Of a stretch of 15,344 nucleotides of DNA, positions 13,158 through 15,344 are shown piece after piece. Source of the stretch: TMED27 sp050633165 (GTDB lineage: Bacteria; Pseudomonadota; Alphaproteobacteria; Micavibrionales; Micavibrionaceae); assembly GCA_050633165.1 (NCBI GenBank), contig JBOEFZ010000062.1, positions 1 to 15,344 on the forward strand, written 5' to 3'. The notes beneath the pieces were generated by a model. The model saw only the letters and a program-made list of their open reading frames with translations. It ran no database searches and had not been told where the DNA came from. How positions within the stretch are numbered: position 1 is the stretch's first letter; each line of letters begins with the position of its first letter. Both the position numbers and the translations under genes were made by a program.

Positions 13158-14160
13158 CGTAATACTCCGTGTACCAGTTAACGAATTTTGCGAGGCCGGT
13201 TTTGAGCGGCGTTGCGGGTTTAAAATCAATCTCGGCCTCGAGGCCGCTCGTATCGGCGAAGGTGGCGGGGACGTCGCCCGCTTGCATGGGGAGGTAGTTC
13301 TTTTTGGCTTCGATGCCGATGGCGTTTTCCAGCGCGGCGATCATGTCCATGAGTTTTTCGGGGCTGTTATTGCCGATGTTATAGAGGCGGTATGGGGCGT
13401 TGCTGCTTGCCGGATCGGGGGATTTTGCGTTCCACTCGGGGTTGGGGTTTGGAGTGTGGTCGATGAGGCGCATCATGGCTTCGACGATATCGTCGATATA
13501 GGTAAAGTCGCGCATCATGTCGCCTTTGTTATAGATGTCGATTGGCTCGCCTTCGTATATGGCTTTTGTGAATTTGTAATAGGCCATGTCGGGGCGTCCC
13601 CATGGGCCGTAGACGGTGAAAAAACGCAAGCCCGTTACGGGGAGGTTGTAGAGATGGGCGTAGCTGTGCGCCATAAGCTCGTTGGCTTTTTTGGTGGCGG
13701 CGTAGAGGCTGACGGGGTGGTTTACGGGGTCGGAGACGGAAAACGGAACTTTTTCATTTGCGCCATAGACGGATGAGCTGGAGGCGAAGATGAGATGTTC
13801 GACTTCGTTGTGGCGGCAACCTTCGAGGATGTTGGTGAAGCCGACGAGATTTGCGTCAATATAGGCGTGGGGATTTTCGATGGAGTAGCGTACGCCGGCT
13901 TGGGCGGCAAGGTTTACGACGATTTGCGGCTTCCAATCGGCGAAGATGGCGTTGATGGTTTCGCGGTTGGCGAGGTCGACCTTGCGAAACTCGAAGTTTT
14001 GGAAGGGTTGAAGCTCGGCTAGGCGGTCTTTTTTGAGTTTCGGATCGTAGTAATCATTCACGCAATCAATGCCGAGGACTTCGTGCCCTGCGGCGCATAG
14101 AGCCTTTGCGTAATGAAAGCCGATGAATCCGGCGGCGCCTGTGACGAGGATTTTTTTCAT
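13129..14160 (-). CDS. UDP-glucuronate 4-epimerase-like NAD-dependent epimerase
   Basis: This extended-SDR sugar-nucleotide epimerase is most like enzymes that convert UDP-glucuronate to UDP-galacturonate for capsule or LPS. Blocks are VTGAAGFIGFHYAKAL (6-21, NAD loop), GIDCVNDYYDPKLKKDRL (30-47, typical of this subgroup), LAAQAGVRYSIENPHAY (84-100), ASSSSVYG (126-133), the Tyr-x3-Lys pair (Y153, K157), RFFTVYGPWGRPDMA, RDFTYIDDI and APYRLYNIGN. The frame could extend to 14283, but those residues are translated from an interspersed repeat and are not family sequence, so the MKKILVTG start at 14160 is chosen (343 residues). No Shine-Dalgarno is seen. Confidence 0.92.
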   Translation of the reverse strand: MKKILVTGAAGFIGFHYAKALCAAGHEVLGIDCVNDYYDPKLKKDRLAELQPFQNFEFRKVDLANRETINAIFADWKPQIVVNLAAQAGVRYSIENPHAYIDANLVGFTNILEGCRHNEVEHLIFASSSSVYGANEKVPFSVSDPVNHPVSLYAATKKANELMAHSYAHLYNLPVTGLRFFTVYGPWGRPDMAYYKFTKAIYEGEPIDIYNKGDMMRDFTYIDDIVEAMMRLIDHTPNPNPEWNAKSPDPASSNAPYRLYNIGNNSPEKLMDMIAALENAIGIEAKKNYLPMQAGDVPATFADTSGLEAEIDFKPATPLKTGLAKFVNWYTEYYGVGHNSRKS

Positions 14161-14170
14161 GGGTATTTTT

Positions 14171-14207
14171 AACCACGAATGGACGCGAATGGACACTAAT
14201 TTTTTGA
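14171..14207. repeat. Diverged copy of the periodic repeat before the epimerase gene
   Basis: Units ACCACGAATG, GACGCGAATG and GACACTAAT are followed by TTTTTTGA, parallel to 2343-2381. The repeat ends about 10 bases before the epimerase ATG and forms nearly all of its immediate leader. Confidence 0.55.
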
Positions 14208-14234
14208 TTTTTGCGTGGGCGATATAAACACATG

Positions 14235-14359
14235 CGTCATTCCGGAGGCAAGCCGAAGGCTTGCTTAAACATCCGGAATCCATAAGGTCAGCAGCTTTGC
14301 TGCTGGCATCACTGGATCCCCGCTGTTTGAGTTCGCTTGCGCGAACCGCGGGGATGACG
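14235..14359. repeat. Cloverleaf-like palindromic element (three arms on a closing stem)
   Basis: The closing stem is CGTCAT (14235-14240) with ATGACG (14354-14359). Arm 1 is ATTCCGGA (14239-14246) with TCCGGAAT (14272-14279), with inner GCAAGCC/GGCTTGC (14248-14254, 14258-14264). Arm 2 is ATCCA (14279-14283) with TGGAT (14313-14317), with inner CAGCAGC/GCTGCTG (14289-14295, 14299-14305). Arm 3 is ATCCCCGC (14316-14323) with GCGGGGAT (14348-14355), with inner GTTCGC/GCGAAC (14331-14336, 14341-14346). It is a non-coding repeat of the GTCATTCC class and not a tRNA. Confidence 0.75.
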
Positions 14360-14373
14360 GTTTTTTTATGACG

Positions 14374-15342
14374 TTATTCCTGCGCGGCGGCGGCGCGTTT
14401 TAGGCGATCGTTTATGGCGATGCCTAGGCCGGTGTTTGGGATTTGCATGATGGCGATTTTTGTGGGGGTGGTTTGGTCGAGTTCTTTTAGGTAGGCGAAG
14501 AGGTTGGCGGCGGCCTCATTCAGGTCTTGGGTTTCGCTGAGGTTACGGAGGCGGTCTTGATCGAAATCTTGCCCGATCATGAATTTTGTTTTGCCAAAAG
14601 CGAGGAGCGCTTCGCCCTCTTTTACATCGATAGCATTCAGGCGGATGGGGGTGTTGGGGGCGTAGTGTTTGAGCAATTGGCCGGGAGATTTTGGCTTTTC
14701 TTTATCGCCTGTGTCGATTGTGATGTCTTGCCCTAAAACTTCTGCAATGTCTTCGGCGGTGATTGCGCCGGGGCGGAGAATTACGGGGGTATCGCCGGAG
14801 AGATCAATTACGGTGGATTCGAGGCCAACCTCGCTAGGGCCGGCGGCGAGAATGAGGTCGAGTTTATCGCCTAAGCTATCGGCGACGTGGATTGGGGATG
14901 TTGGGCTAAGGCTGCCCGAGAGGTTGGCGCTTGGGGCGGCGAGCGGGATGCCCGCGGCTTTGATGAGGTCGCGGGTGACTTTATGGCGGGGGACGCGGAT
15001 GGCGAGGGTCGGGAGGCCTGCGCTCACGAGGTCGGAGATTTTGCAATCGCTTTTGCGCGGGAGGATCATGGTGAGAGGGCCGGGCCAGAAATGCGTCGCG
15101 AGGGTTTCGGCGGCCCCATTCAGCTCAACCAGATCATCGGCGTCGGTGATATCGGCGATGTGGGTAATGAGGGGGTTGATGGCGGGGCGGCCCTTGGCGG
15201 CGAAGATTTTGGCGACCGCTTTGCCATCATAGGCGTTGGCGGCGAGGCCGTAGACCGTTTCGGTTGGCATGCCGACGATGCCGCCATTGCGCAGAATTTG
15301 CGCGGCTTCTTTTATGGACTCTTTTGTCGCGGTTTTGATCAT
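14374..15342 (-). CDS. sua5: Threonylcarbamoyl-AMP synthase, Sua5 type
   Basis: This enzyme makes threonylcarbamoyl-AMP from Thr, bicarbonate and ATP for the universal t6A37 modification of ANN-decoding tRNAs. The YrdC domain covers residues ~8-205: GMPTETVYGLAANAY (24-38), FAAKGRPAINPLITH (47-61), HFWPGPLTMIL (84-94), AIRVPRH (114-120), APSANLSG (136-143), STVIDLSG (176-183) and ILRPGAIT (188-195). The extra C-terminal Sua5 domain starts with SPGQLLKHYAPNTPI (219-233), so this is the long Sua5 form and not the short TsaC form. The length of 322 residues is normal. The ATG is two bases from the window edge, so the ribosome site cannot be judged. It is separated from the downstream epimerase gene by a palindromic element. 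Confidence 0.95.
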   Translation of the reverse strand: MIKTATKESIKEAAQILRNGGIVGMPTETVYGLAANAYDGKAVAKIFAAKGRPAINPLITHIADITDADDLVELNGAAETLATHFWPGPLTMILPRKSDCKISDLVSAGLPTLAIRVPRHKVTRDLIKAAGIPLAAPSANLSGSLSPTSPIHVADSLGDKLDLILAAGPSEVGLESTVIDLSGDTPVILRPGAITAEDIAEVLGQDITIDTGDKEKPKSPGQLLKHYAPNTPIRLNAIDVKEGEALLAFGKTKFMIGQDFDQDRLRNLSETQDLNEAAANLFAYLKELDQTTPTKIAIMQIPNTGLGIAINDRLKRAAAAQE

Positions 15343-15344
15343 GT

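Noticed and set aside
13158..13229. Longer start for the desaturase at 13229
   Set aside because: It would overlap the epimerase gene by 100 nt, while the GTG at 13157 has GGAG seven bases upstream and a short overlap.
14235..14359. Cloverleaf mistaken for a tRNA
   Set aside because: The arm lengths, the nested perfect hairpins, and the absence of a T-loop (GTTCRA in context), anticodon arm or acceptor CCA pattern do not fit a tRNA.
14316..14367. Intrinsic terminator on the plus strand (GC stem followed by T7)
   Set aside because: No plus-strand gene lies upstream. On the minus strand, where sua5 is read, the stem is preceded by A's and not followed by T's. It is better explained as the last arm of the palindromic element.

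Overview
The window looks like a chromosomal segment of a mid-GC Gram-negative bacterium, most plausibly an alphaproteobacterium. This rests on the peptidoglycan gene order murD-ftsW-murG-murC-murB, the protein sequences, and several interspersed palindromic elements of the GTCATTCC/GTCATCCTGCGG type. The lineage call is an inference from content, not a measured result.

Layout. One plus-strand gene enters from the left edge: a MurF-like Mur ligase lacking its N-terminus (to 1046). All other genes are on the minus strand. Read in transcription order from the right they are: a Sua5-type threonylcarbamoyl-AMP synthase (tRNA t6A); a UDP-glucuronate 4-epimerase-like enzyme overlapping a sterol desaturase/fatty acid hydroxylase family membrane protein; gmd and fcl (GDP-mannose to GDP-L-fucose); an unrecognised 117-residue protein; a CtlX/arginine-deiminase-fold hydrolase; and a five-gene block murD-ftsW-murG-murC-murB. 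The block makes UDP-MurNAc (MurB), adds L-Ala (MurC) and D-Glu (MurD), converts lipid I to lipid II (MurG) and polymerises septal glycan (FtsW). In this window it lacks its usual flanks: mraY is not upstream of murD, and ddl/ftsQAZ are not downstream of murB.

The unusual part is the repeats. Nearly every intergenic gap holds a palindromic or tandem element, and three elements lie inside coding sequence without breaking the frame. A 69-bp palindrome (exactly 23 codons) sits in murB. A heptanucleotide tandem tract sits in the C-terminal domain of murD. A two-hairpin element encodes the last ~28 residues of MurD just before its ATGA overlap with ftsW. Two copies of another ~160-bp element with terminal inverted repeats lie in opposite orientations just downstream of the stop codons of murC and ftsW. 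A three-armed cloverleaf-like palindrome lies between sua5 and the epimerase gene. The overall picture is a genome invaded by several small non-coding palindromic repeat families that tolerate or exploit in-frame insertion, by analogy with Rickettsia palindromic elements.

No tRNA, rRNA, CRISPR array, transposase or phage gene was seen.
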